A DNA stretch of 64,000 bases. Source: Branchiostoma belcheri (taxonomy: Eukaryota; Chordata; Leptocardii; Amphioxiformes; Branchiostomatidae). The translations under genes were made by a program, and so were the position numbers. Positions 10,839-22,000 of this stretch are shown piece after piece. The stretch is taken from NCBI RefSeq assembly GCF_001625305.1, contig NW_017804442.1, forward strand, positions 227,603-291,602, written 5' to 3'. Every line of letters starts with the position of its first letter. Position 1 is the stretch's first letter. The notes under the pieces are model-generated. The model ran no database searches, was not told where the DNA came from, and worked only from the letters and a program-made list of their open reading frames with translations.

Positions 10839-13829
10839 TTAATAGGAATGATCTTCGCTTGCGGTACCTGGGGTGACTTGGCAAATGAAGTTGGTCCGGA
10901 GAGCGCAATATGCGTCGAACCACTTGCCAGTTGAATTCCTGTAACGGACGCAGTATTGACCGGCCTGACCAAACTTTGGTTCTCCCGGACCCCACGAGGT
11001 GAACCCCCGAAGGGGAGTGCCGTCAACCCACTCAAACACCCCTTTCTTGCGCCGATCGGAGAGGCCGAAGCTGAATACGCTATGAGAGCGAGAGGCCTTA
11101 TACAGCGAAATTAGGAAAGCGTTGGTCTCAGCGTCTTTGGGCATGGCGAGGGTGCCGCCATCTCGACGACAGATCTCGCTCGCTCGGTCGAAGCTGGTAG
11201 GAGTGAGGAAAGCCTTGTAGCAGATTCCACGGAACTTCTGATAACCTTTTGGACAAGCTGGGGAAAATGCGTTGTGTTAAAACAGCTTTAAGTGAAATAA
11301 AGGTGATAGTCAGATGGCTGCAATTCCAGCACCAACATAATCAAGTTTGAAGTTCAAGTGTATTGAGAGAGAAACTAGCGAGCCTGGTTTGCCTGAATTG
11401 CGTTCTAAATACAATATACATAGCTTCTTAGTTAAAGGCATGTTTGTGATTACTTGCTTGTGTTTATCTTCTAAGACATCTAAGTGGGCCCTAAAATGGC
11501 AACGATGGAATAAGTTGAACAGTAACAGTAACTAACTAAGTAGAGAGATGAATCATCAAAAAAGCCAAATGTCATATCAAGCTGTGCTTAGTCAAAGACA
11601 AATTGATGCCCTACGTCCACTGCAGCAGCCTCGAGGCCCAGTTGGTCCCATTTCACCCTTTTGTCCTGGGCGTCCAGGTGGCCCTTGGAACCCAGGGGGT
11701 CCCTTTGGCCCCTGAGGCCCGATTGCACCCTTTTGTCCCGGGCGTCCGGGTGGCCCTTGGAACCCAGGGGATCCCTTTGGTCCCCGAGGACCAGTTAGCC
11801 CAGTAGCTCCCTTCTCTCCTGGACGGCCAGGAGGCCCAGCAGATGCGGGGCCAACTGGTCCAGTGGCCCCCTTCTTTCCAGGTCGGCCAAGTGGCCCAGG
11901 AGGCCCGACAGACGCAGGGCCAACTGGCCCAGTGGCCGCATTTTTGCCTGGAGGGCCAGGTGGCCCAGGAGGACCGGTAGACACAGGGCCAGGTGGCCCA
12001 GTGCCCCCCTTCTTTCCTGGTGGGCCAGGTGGCCCAGGAGGACCGGTAGACGCAGGGCCAACTGGCCCAATGGCCGCATTTTTGCCTGGTGTGCCAGGTG
12101 GCCCAGGAGGTCCTGCCAAGCCGGGGCTAACTGACCAAATGACCCTCATTTCGCCTGGTGGGCAAGGTGGCCTAGGAGGCCCGGTAGACACAGGGCTAAC
12201 TGGTCTCATGGCCCCCTTCTCGCCTGGAGGGCCGGGAGGGCCGGGAGGCCCGGCAAACCCTGGATTCCCGGAGGAAACACATGTCTCTGGAAAATAGATT
12301 TGATCATAAGCTTGCGAGAAATCATGGAGCATACAAGTAGAAACATCAAAAACATTTGTTGGATGTATAAACATGGATGACAGTAAGCATTAGGTTACTT
12401 TGCACACGTGAGCATAAAAGAGTTACATGGTTTCATTACACACAATTACACAACTACAAAAAGGTGAATTAAAGTTCTCCGATATAAGAAGCTGCTAGTT
12501 ACTAACGTTCCAGCTCGGCTACTCGCAGCTCGGTCTTCTGGTTCTGCTTTTTCATGTCCTCAAGTTGCTTCACCATTTCCGCAGACTGATTCGCGGCTTT
12601 GACTACATTGAATACAGGTAGGAGAAAAAAACAAGAAAAAAGTCAATAGATTTTACATAATTAGGAATCATAATGATAATGTAACGTTGTACCAGCGCTA
12701 GCATTTTCAAGGCTTTTAATTAAATATTTCCAAGACAAGTTGATGGCTTTGACTTTTTCAAAAAGACAAGAGAAAAATGTCATTGCCGTCTTGTACCATA
12801 TACCAGTATTATTAAGTATTTTTTTTCAAACATGGCAACCATACAACATTGCAATTGAAGCTTGGAAACGTATTCTTGAAACACAATGCGTTCATATTTC
12901 TGCAAATAGTTGGAGAAACTTACCCAAAAAGAAAGCCAACATAATGACGATCGCCACCGTGAGCACAGCACCTGTGATCTGCCATAATTTGTTGCGCAGG
13001 CGCCAACACTTACGTGGCGTATCGTAGGCGTCTGTTAAGACAGGAATATTTATGTTTACCCTCGCCACTACATGTACGTGTTTTAAATAAACATTAGATG
13101 CTGATGTAACTAAAACCAAAAAAAAAGCCGCATACCTCTGATCTTTTAGCGTCATTAGGTAAATACAGGGACAGACATAGGGGAGTAGCTAGCGCTAACA
13201 TCTCCTTTCTATTTCGACTGTCAAGTGTCTAAAGATTTGGCAGATCGCTCAACTAAGTTGATAGATAAAACTAAAAAACTGAAAAGTGTATTTTGTTGTC
13301 TTTTCAAATCATATTTCAACACATTGCATCATATTCATTAATATTGAAATCATATAGTATCGAAGGCGTCTGTATCAAAGGTTCATCAAAGCAAAACAGC
13401 AACAGACTTTTGCTACTTAAAAATCTAGAAAGTTATTTCCTTACCGTCGTCCGCAACGGACTGCCTATCAGTCTCAGGCTGCTGCTGCATGGGACCTGGG
13501 GAAAAATTATGGTCATTCTTAGTCTTTTTGCAGAATAACTAGGACTGTTGACAGCCCAATCTTAAAAGAAAAGTCTTATCACAACTTGACCAAGAAGTCG
13601 TGAGTTCGAATCCCGACTGTGCCGCTCACACGACGTGCACGCGCATGGTAAACTAGACTAAGTGCAGGTTATAGGCATGCATGTTGGGTGATTCGAACTA
13701 TCGACGTTTTTGGGTCCATTTGACGTGGGTAGGCTGTGTCCAGGAAAGCTATGAGTTACGGAATATGATGCAAAACGATGCTATACCTTCTGTTTCACCA
13801 GTCTGGCACTGCTGCTGCCCTCTCTTCAT
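10839..13829 (-). CDS. Type II membrane collagen-lectin copy C (462 aa)
   Basis: Six exons join in phase: 13829-13787, 13495-13445, 13031-12924, 12602-12507, 12286-11615 and 11257-10839 (43, 51, 108, 96, 672 and 419 nt). The product has a short tail ([14 protein letters not shown]), a helix at about 48-67 ([20 protein letters not shown]), a coiled coil 68-99, a long Gly-X-Y rod about 105-320 and a C-type lectin domain 324-462. Against copy B the second exon is 42 nt shorter, the coil exon 15 nt longer and the rod exon 261 nt longer, all multiples of three. The lectin domain keeps its cysteines (ACPKGY, GICYK, EICRRDG, YCVRYR, YCA, NFICQ). It has GEPKFG instead of EPN and WFD instead of WND. 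The likely role is surface binding of microbial or self glycans, by family inference. The cysteine pair before the rod in copy B is single here (TCVSS). Confidence 0.9.
13575..13645 (+). repeat. tRNA B-box-like SINE fragment in lectin C intron 1
   Basis: GAGTTCGAATCCC is followed by GCTCACACGACGTGCACGCG, matching the same intron position in copies A and B. Confidence 0.4.
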
Positions 13830-14126
13830 GCTGCCACTTGTCAGGTTTCTGGACAGCAAAACACGTCCTACACCGGGCAGGTGCTAAATAACAATAACTT
13901 GTTTGTGCGCAGCGTGAGACTCAAAGAAGTTTTACCTCGACTGAATGAAATTAAAAATGAAACATGAAAGCAAACAGCCGCAGATTTCATGATTTGCAAA
14001 AATGAAACATTTCGCGTAGGCGAGACTTATCAAATGAACACGTAATCGTTTCAGTTGCTTAATATTGAAAACAGTCGGCTACAAAAGGAGTTAAGTTTGT
14101 ATTGATCTTTCTTTGCTTTAAAAAAA
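13830..14126. promoter_or_regulatory. Upstream region of lectin C
   Basis: This holds one copy of the unit that is repeated upstream of copies A and B (hairpin word in CGCGTAGGCGAG, then GAACACGTAATCGTTTCAG). Homology to the other copies stops near 14120, where a minisatellite begins, so this marks the right end of the lectin array. Promoter function is inferred from position only. Confidence 0.4.
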
Positions 14127-14535
14127 TCCGAGGACATAGACTGTATACTGGCCCTGGCAACAGTCTGGCACCCAGGCTAGCCCTGGAGCCAAGGAGCTAG
14201 CCTGTATAGTGGCCTTGGCAACTGTCGGGCACCCAGGCTAGCCCTGGAGCCATGGAGCTAGCCTGTGTACTGGCCTGGCAACAGTCCGGCACCCAGGCTA
14301 GCCCTGGAGTTGAGGAGCTGCCCTGTATACTGGCCCTGGCAACAGTCTGGCTCCCAGGCTAGCCCTGGAGCTGAGGAGCTAGCCTATATATAGGCCTGGC
14401 AACAGTCTGGCACCCAGGCTAGCCCTGTAGCCGAGGAGCTAGCCTGTATACTGGCCCTGGCAACAGTTTGGCACCCAGGTTAGCTCTGGAGCCGAGGAGC
14501 TGGCCTGTATACTGGCCTGGCAACAGGCTAGACTC
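14127..14535. repeat. Minisatellite, about 62-bp unit, 6-7 copies
   Basis: The units share GGAGCTAGCCTGTATACTGG, GGCAACAGTC and CACCCAGGCTAGCCCTGGAG with a few substitutions each. No coding frame is maintained. It lies immediately beyond the lectin array. Confidence 0.9.
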
Positions 14536-14639
14536 ACTGAGAGTGGGACTATGAGTATGAGAAGTGGGAGGGAAACCCATTTAAAGAAAGAAGCTAGTAT
14601 CGTTTTTTTCGATGACCTGTATGCCCCATTCGCAGATCG

Positions 14640-15640
14640 CTGCTTGGAGCTGAGTTGTTTGTCTGTTCTCGGTGCCATCTCGCCCACTGGCCACTATGTA
14701 AACAGCCAGGTCGGGGTCGGCATTTCTTCAATGCCGAACTCCTTTTGAAGGAACGCTGCTGGGTCAGCGTGATGGATCATCGTCTTAAAGGACGTGGGGT
14801 CGTTGCTATAGAAACCGAGGCGTTCGCTCGGACACCCACCGCCCCGCCTAGCTTGCTTCGCAGACTTCTGAAGCTGTCGCGTTAATTTTCTTTCGAGGAG
14901 CAACGAGAGCTATGCCACCGAGGGACTTTGCCTCATAAGAACTATGCGTGCACTCGGCGACCCATTAAAACGTTTGGCATAGATGTGCGAAATTCTCGCA
15001 ATAAATGCGGCGAAACGTCTCTCCCGGCAAAGTATTTTAATTCTTGTTTTGTCACCTCTACATATGATAAATCAAAAGGTTTGACGCAAACATGCAGTCA
15101 CTGGGTGATTGAGTTCTGCATAGTGCATCGGGAATCTTTTGAATTTAGCGTAGAGCGTAGAGGGGCTTCTTGAATTCTGCGTAATACGTAGCCGGCTCTC
15201 AAAATTTAGCGTATAGCGTTGTCTTGACCCCCCCCCNNNNNNNNNNNNNNNNNNNNNNNNNNNTGCTAGGCCCCATAGATGTGCGAAATTCTCGCAATAA
15301 ATGCGACGAAACGTCTCTTCCGGCAAAGTCCCTCGGCGGCAAAACCGTCCCCGCGCGGCATAACTCGCCACCTCAGAAGTCTGCGAAGGAGGCTACGACC
15401 CGCCCGACTCACGGAAAACATCAAAATGACCACTTGCGTGTAAAGACTGGCCGGCTGCCAACACACACGCCAAGCATAGCTGAGATGGTTGGACGTCATC
15501 ACCACTAGCGTCTTTAAGGCCTTAAGAAAGCCGTCACGTCTTGGGGGAAGTCCAGACATCTCCGAGGAACCGCTGAGAACAGACGGAGGGCGTGCCAAGA
15601 ACTTCGGCCGAAAGTTGCGGACTGGGAGGTAAGTTTTTGT
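14640..15640. repeat. Degenerate inverted repeat around assembly gap
   Basis: The left part (about 14640-14935) and the reverse complement of the right part (about 15320-15640) share GTCTGTTCTC, CTTCGCAGACTTCTGA and GAGGGACTTTGCC in the same order. A 50-base module containing AAATTCTCGCAATAAATGCG is also present in direct orientation at 14986 and 15281, on either side of the N run. Short words such as TTTAGCGTAGAGCGT are nearby. I recognise no protein. It may be a foldback element or a collapsed repeat. Confidence 0.5.
15237..15263. other. Assembly gap (27 N)
   Basis: The run of N lies directly after a poly-C stretch and between two copies of the same module. True gap length and local order are uncertain. 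Confidence 0.98.
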
Positions 15641-16225
15641 GAACTTCTAAAGCAACTCGATACTGATATCGTCATTAGGAAGATGTCATCAGTATGCCCC
15701 TGCTTCACACCTTCTTTCCACGAATTTAATAGATAAGATTTTTTTACGTTATAAGTGTTTTTTGTCTTTTAAACATCACGCATTGCAATCAAATGTCGAT
15801 CGCTTTATATTAACGGTAGCTCAGCTATCAAACTGGAATGTGGAAAAAGGATATTGCAGACATTACACTCATCATTTGTGGCTTTTAGCCCCACGTCGTT
15901 CCTCCAATGTGTCGTTTGATTTTGGATCCTTCGATATGCCTGTTTTCAACAACTCTGAGTACACTATCAAGCTTGTTAAGTTGTATCCAGAACCGTGCTT
16001 TATCTGTGATCAGGCACGAACCATGCTCTACTTAATTAGTAGCCTGGCCGCTAAAAGTTAACTCAATATGAACCGTAATCACGTAAAGCGAAAGCAGCCT
16101 ATCTAATTTAACCTAATACATATCCGCTACCTCCCTGAATTAAACGTAAAGCGTTGAAGCTACCGGGGCCACTCGTAGCCACCTACTCGTAGTTGCGCCT
16201 AGCGCCTGTAGCGCGAATTTTATAA
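15641..16225. other. Spacer without recognised gene
   Basis: The open frame at 15762-16061 resembles no family I know and has no splice or codon support. The right end holds GCGTAAAGCG-type words like those near the gap. Confidence 0.5.
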
Positions 16226-16370
16226 TCTCCAAGCAGATCCCTTTCGGTGTGGCAAGACAGTATCCATTAGCCAGAGAAGGTCCGCGGCCACCGACGGTGG
16301 GGTAGCGACCAAAAAAAAACGGCCATATATAAAAAGCTAACGATCATTCCCCACAACCTCTGCTTGGAGA
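16226..16370. mobile_element. MITE copy 1, TCTCCAAGCAGATC family
   Basis: Terminal inverted repeats TCTCCAAGCAGAT and CTCTGCTTGGAGA bound a 145-bp non-coding element. Inside are CCCTTTCGG, GGCAAGACAGTATCCATTAG and GGCCATATATAAAAAG. Full copies lie at 17063-17220 and 23839-23993, and fragments at 21400-21429 and 43770-43835. Confidence 0.8.
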
Positions 16371-17062
16371 GTATGAATTTTAGGAATGGGAAGATCACGC
16401 CTAGCCTTGTACCTGGCATTTCAGCCATTTGACTCTAACATCTTAAAGTTGAATTTCAGTCATGTCGATACCGCCCAAACGTTGGCCTTGTCCCTGGTTC
16501 AACATCAAACAGCCTGAAGGCCTATCTATATCTGTGTTGATAAAAGTCATCATCAAACTGGTTCTAAAGGGTAAGTTCTAACATCGGGTAGAATTTGAAC
16601 TTAGTCAAATTTTCGGCTATTCAAAATATGTATCGATGATGATGATAAACCCTTTATTCTAACTATTAAGTTCAAATCTGATGCCGTTAGGCAAAAACCT
16701 GGTCGTGGTAGACTAGCATTTGCGAAAGCCGAAAAACAAAAAAGAAAACGACTAAAACATTCATGCTAATATTCTTTGAAAACATCTTCGGTAAATTCTT
16801 CACGATTCTTGCAGCAGTATGATGGCTAAAACAGTCCCCAGTACAGCTTGCCCTGGCATACGGCTGGCCGGTTTGTTTCTTACATATGTATCTCTAAAAG
16901 CCATCTGGAAATAGAGTCAGTAGATTGTGCGGTGGATTGCTTTGATTTAAAACCTTTAGATCTACAGAAACGTGCTCGTAGGCACGTCGCGAGTCTTCAT
17001 TTCTCCGGAGAAAAAAACAAGTCGGGAAGTGGGGGCAACGTCCGGCAGAACGTTTCAGTATG
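16371..17062. other. Spacer without recognised gene
   Basis: Between two MITE copies I see no gene, only an imperfect GATGATGATGATAAACCC word near 16636. The frame at 16848-17138 ends inside the next MITE and is not convincing. Confidence 0.45.
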
Positions 17063-17220
17063 TAATCCCCAAGCAGATCTTTCCGTGGCCGCAAAAGACA
17101 GTATCAAATTGGCCAGGCAGTATCCATTAGCCAGATAGTATTCATTGGCTTCGGTGGCTAATGGACACTCCTCTGGCCAAAGGATGCTGCCTTGCCACCG
17201 TATGATCTGCTTGGAGATTA
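17063..17220. mobile_element. MITE copy 2, TCTCCAAGCAGATC family
   Basis: Ends TAATCCCCAAGCAGATC and GATCTGCTTGGAGATTA. The inner half is also inverted (GTATCCATTAGCCAG against GGCTAATGGACAC), so the whole element can fold. Confidence 0.8.
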
Positions 17221-17290
17221 GGTGGATGGGTGGATGGATGGATGAGCGGATGGATGAGCGGATGGATAAGTGGGTGGATGGATGGATACT
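17221..17290. repeat. GGAT/GGATG microsatellite
   Basis: A run of GGATGGATGGATGAGC-type units directly abuts the right end of MITE copy 2. Confidence 0.9.
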
Positions 17291-18210
17291 AGTAAAGCCA
17301 ATGTAGCAGTGAAATTCAATGTCTAGTAATCACCAAATCATCAACAAACGGAAACAAGAATTCGGTTTCTAATTTTCACTCGCATCAGAATTGCTGCCTC
17401 AGATTGATACATACATACAATACGTCTTGTACGGCCTATCATGGTGAAAAGGCACCAGAGTTCAAGTCCACAGTGCGTCACGCCACACCGAGTATCAAGG
17501 CCAAGTGAATATCCATACACGGTCAACCACACGTACACGCGTGACCCGGGATGACCTGGGTCAGGGGTCAATGCTGACCCTGAATGTCACACGCGTTAGA
17601 AAAAGGTTAGATGTTTTGCGAGATGATCTTGAGATGTTTACTTTTGTCTCAAAATTTCTCGCACGTCTTCGCTTATCTCTCAAGATTCCTCTCACGCCTT
17701 CGTCTGTCCTTCGAGGATTTTCACGTCTTCACGTATCAATGACCTCAACCTCCAAAGTTCAAGGTCACGTTCCATGTAATACCCAGCATACTCTGTGGCA
17801 TGCGATGACAATATCTATATCTACTTAACGATACCTATGTATATCACAATTGTTTTACCTTTGGGACTTCATAACATCGAACTTCAGTGCACAGTAAACC
17901 AGCCATTGTACATAACCCTTATGAAAATGACAGAGGGTCACCGAAATGAATGGCTGGGAATAAGATAACTTTGATATTTAACACCTATATCTACTTTTAC
18001 TTATGACAAGGCAGTTTTTTTCGTTTTTCTTAATATCCTCAAGCAAATTTCAGGCACTAGACAGAGTAAGAAGCACTGAAGGCCTCCAGCCATAACCACA
18101 TTTGACCTCTTCGTGTTCTTATGCCTTTCGGTCGTTCTTTGAAGACGAGATGCGTTCTGCAGACGGTGTGCACTTGTCGAGATTCACAGCTGCGAGCAAG
18201 CCCACTTATT
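17291..18210. other. Spacer without recognised gene
   Basis: No supported coding sequence. The frame at 17505-17828 shows no domain or splice context. Confidence 0.45.
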
Positions 18211-18666
18211 ACCTCCATGAAAATGGAGGTATTGTTTTTGGCTCGTCTGTGTGTGTGTTTGTGTGTGTGTGCGTGTGTGTGTGTATTTGTGTTTCCGCAC
18301 ATTTGTACCCTCATAACTCCATAACGCATTTATGGATTGTGATGATATTTGGTATGCTGGTAGGTCTCAGGAGGACGAAGGTCAATGTCAAATATGGGCC
18401 TCCTGGGGGATGGCCTTGGTACTGCAGCAGCACTTCCGGTTTAATGAGGAATCTCCTTTGTACTTGTGCTTGTGGGAGCCAACAGATGTGTGGTAGCCAA
18501 CAGATGTGTGGTAATGTCGAGTCAGTGCGCTTGGGACCCGGTTTGATTAATGGGGTTCCCTCGGGGGAATAGGCGACCTATTTCAGGCTTAGGGTTAGGG
18601 TTTGTATTAGCTGTGTGTTTGAAAAACTTAGTGTACTGTGTACAAAAACATATATTTCATGGAGGT
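18211..18666. mobile_element. TIR element of about 456 bp with GT microsatellite
   Basis: The left end ACCTCCATGAAAA and right end TTTCATGGAGGT are inverted repeats. The left end is itself a small hairpin (ACCTCCATGAAAATGGAGGT). A GT-rich microsatellite (18248-18285) and a non-coding body follow. The body includes two copies of AGCCAACAGATGTGTGGTA at about 18477-18511. Confidence 0.6.
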
Positions 18667-19025
18667 ATGAAGTCTCTCGTATTCTTGTTAGCTTCTGCCA
18701 AACAGCTCCTCTATTAGCAATGGAAGTAGAGAGTTTCGTCAGAAGATGTCATGTTTTGATATTGGTGGCAAAAATGAATAAACGAATAGCAATAAATAGG
18801 CAAATGTGGTGGATACAAAGACATACATTCGTAGAGGTGAATAAATAAGCTGGTCACGGATTTTAACAATCCCGGGCCGACATTTCAACCAGCTAAATGG
18901 CTGACATCTGCACATGCCAACCGCACTGTTCTATTTAAGCAGCGATGACAGAACGTTGTTGTCGTTTACAGGAAGGCATCTCCAAACGCGTCTCCTTCTG
19001 ACCGACTTCCTTCAGCAGCAACAAA
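18667..19025 (+). promoter_or_regulatory. Upstream region of the nicotinic receptor gene
   Basis: No gene is seen between the TIR element and the start codon at 19026. A TATA-like CTATTTAAG lies at about 18931, some 95 bases before the start codon, a reasonable distance for a core promoter with a short leader. E-box-type CACATG is near 18910. This is position-based inference. Confidence 0.35.
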
Positions 19026-22000
19026 ATGAAGTCCTTTTTAATTGTCGGTCTGGTGTTGGTGTCGACGCTTTGTACAGGTATGGTCTTTTTATTTATTTGT
19101 TTATTTGTTTGTTTCTTTATTTATTTAGAAACCTATAAAAATACATCATGTACACACGAATTTTCCTGGAGTCACTTTCCAATACTATATACATGCACAA
19201 ATAATGTTACTGACATATAGACCCAATCAAAGTGATCACAGCATATGAAAGTCCAATCAGTTTCCAACTCTAGTCCTACAGTCTGCAGTCCTCTACAGTC
19301 TGTTTTTAAATGCTGATGCTGTTGAGTTGCCGCTGATCATTAGCGAGACTGTTCCACAGGACAGGCCCTTGGTACAGCAGGCCCTTGGTACTGCAGGCCC
19401 TTGGTACTGCAGGCCCTTGGTACTGCAGGCCCTTGGTACTGCAGGCCCTTGGTACTGCAGGCCCTTGGTACTGCAGGCCCTTGGTACTGCAGGCCCTTGG
19501 TACTGCAGGCCCTTGGTACTGCAGGCTTCCCTTGAAGGATTCCACGTGTGCCTTAGGAGTGTCCAGCATGTGAGGGTCGAAACTGTAGAGCAGTTTCGTG
19601 GCAGTACGTGCAGGAACTCAGCCATTTGATTGTCCTGTTCTGCTTGTGACGTCTGCAGGCACGTTCGCCTACGAGGCAGTGGGAGAGTTGCTGGACACGG
19701 TGGGGAGACAGGTGCATCCTCGCGTCATCCCCATGCGTAACAACAGGACCGCTGTGGTGGTGGAGGTCTCCCTGACCATCTCCAGCATTCTGGCAGTGGT
19801 AAGGCAGTATTCACGGTCTCCAGAACCTAGCCTCTACCAGGCTTCGGGATCCGGCTGGAAAGAGTAAAAACACGATGGTCAAATTTGGGCCCAAATATTC
19901 CAACCTTTTAATCGAACCGAATCATGTTCGATATGACGTCATTCGAATCGAATCATGTTCGATACGACGTCAATCGAACCAAACGTTCGTTCGATCCCGG
20001 GTCACCCGCGGTCATGTACAGTAAACCCGCGACTTCAAGCCCGTTTTTACACGGGTACCGCCTAACAGTAAAAAATCAAGTTTTTCACAAATATAAACCA
20101 ATTTCGGGACAGTACATCTATGCCCTGTTTTATAGTTGATATGTAACATGTAACGAAGCTACTGCCGTCATCGTGTGTGACCTTGACGATCGTAATTGTT
20201 GTTTACTGGGATATAAGTTACCCCCTGTACTTACTCACCCTGCCTGACATGCTTGCAAACATGGTATTTAAACCGCAACAAAAACAAATTCAATTTACCT
20301 CAGAAACGTTTTAAATTGTAGGCAAGACACAAATCTCGATCTGTGTCGGACGGATTTTTTAAAGATGGCGGCATTCTGGAATTATCGGTCTTTGAAGTTG
20401 AAAAAGTGCATTTTTTGGCGAATTTTTTGGCCTTAGCAACACTTTAACTTTGAAATAAAGAAAACTGTCCGACTCAAATCTTAATTTTGTTATACTGTTC
20501 CCTAAAATGCAAAAATGAGGGATTTTCTGGAAGATTTGGGGTCGGTTTAAATCAGTTGTTTGGTTATTGACGTCGATTATTCTAGAATAAGCATTCGACG
20601 CTTTGAGAGTGATTTCACCCACATTTAAGCATTGTAATAAAAACAACAACATTTTGGGGTATATGCAGTGCTGATTTTATCACATTTGGACAAGGGAATC
20701 CTCGTGAAACTGTTAATTATTGCTTAACAGAATGTTAACCGTTGAGACTGGCTCCACGGAAGCCGCGCGTGGAACCCCGGTAACCTGATACCCCTCCGTA
20801 GAATTGGAAACTTTACCCTAGAAATTGACCGCCGTGAAACTTGGCCAAATAGAGCGATAACATGCCAGGGGAGTTGGTTCGGTAGAAGAGTACAGTTTGC
20901 CGCACCCGATGTGGACCAACTCCGTCAGCATGTTATCTCTTTACTTGGCTAGTGCTAGTTTTTTTTACCCTTTGTAGCCGCCTCACGAAGCCTGGTAGAG
21001 GCTATCCAGAACAGTGCCTATCTAAATCTAGGCCTGGGATCGTCTCTGTATCTGTGCATGTATGTAGATTTGCCTCAGGCACGGTGTTGGATAGTATTAC
21101 TCGTCTGTTAAATTATAGAGGAAAACCATTTTTTTCTTCTTAATAATATTTTCTCATGATGATTTTGCAAGCTTAATAAGCATGTGCTCGTTTGTTTGTT
21201 TGTTTATTTGTTTGTTTGTTTGTGTAGGACGACAAGAATCAAGAAATGAAGACGATGAGCTGGTTACAAATGGTAAGCTTACTTTTTTGCATATCAGCAA
21301 GATGCAACCGAAATAAACGTCAGCTTAACACCATCGGCATCGTTCAGTGTGCCTCATTCCTTCTGTCACTTTACCTGCCAATTTGAAACTGTATTTTGCA
21401 GCCACCGACACATCTGCTTGGAGATTAGGACAATAGTTTAACATCTGTCACGTACATGTAGATAGCGTGTAACGCCCCCCGTCCCGGTTTCCATGGTGCG
21501 TCTCCCTCTGCCCTGATTTTTGACGTTTTTTTTTGCTAGAGTTGGACTGACTACCAGCTCAAATGGAATCCGAGGGAGCACGACAATATCAAGAAGTTGA
21601 ACTACCCGACTGACCGGCTGTGGATACCGGACCTGGTGCCCTACAACTCGTGAGTGAAGCTATAGTGTGCAACAAGAAGTATTTTTATTGAAGCATTCAG
21701 CCATAATTAAGAAAACGATCGAGAAACTTTAAAAACCTTCACCGACTTATTTGTGCCTTTCTCCTCCAAACTAAGACGCCTCATTGACAGCGGCATTGAT
21801 ACGTCTGTGAGCTGCATCGTGATGTCTAACGGGGAGGTGACGTACATCCCACGCTGGCTGACGCACACGTCCTGTGCGTTCGACGCCACGTACTACCCGT
21901 ACGACGTACAGACGTGCACCGTGAAGCTGGGGTCATGGACGCACCACGTGGGGGAACTAGATCTCCGTCTCGGTAAGCTTTCATTGTGTCGACACACAAA

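Noticed and set aside
15762-16061. Plus-strand 99-codon frame near the gap
   Set aside because: Composition and context fit random open frame in repeat-rich DNA.
18102-18572. Plus-strand 156-codon frame across the GT microsatellite
   Set aside because: It lies almost wholly within the TIR element 18211-18666 and includes a low-complexity VCVCVC run.
19364-19526. CRISPR-like regular direct repeats
   Set aside because: Units of 16 bp are contiguous with no spacers and lie in an intron of an animal gene. It is a minisatellite.
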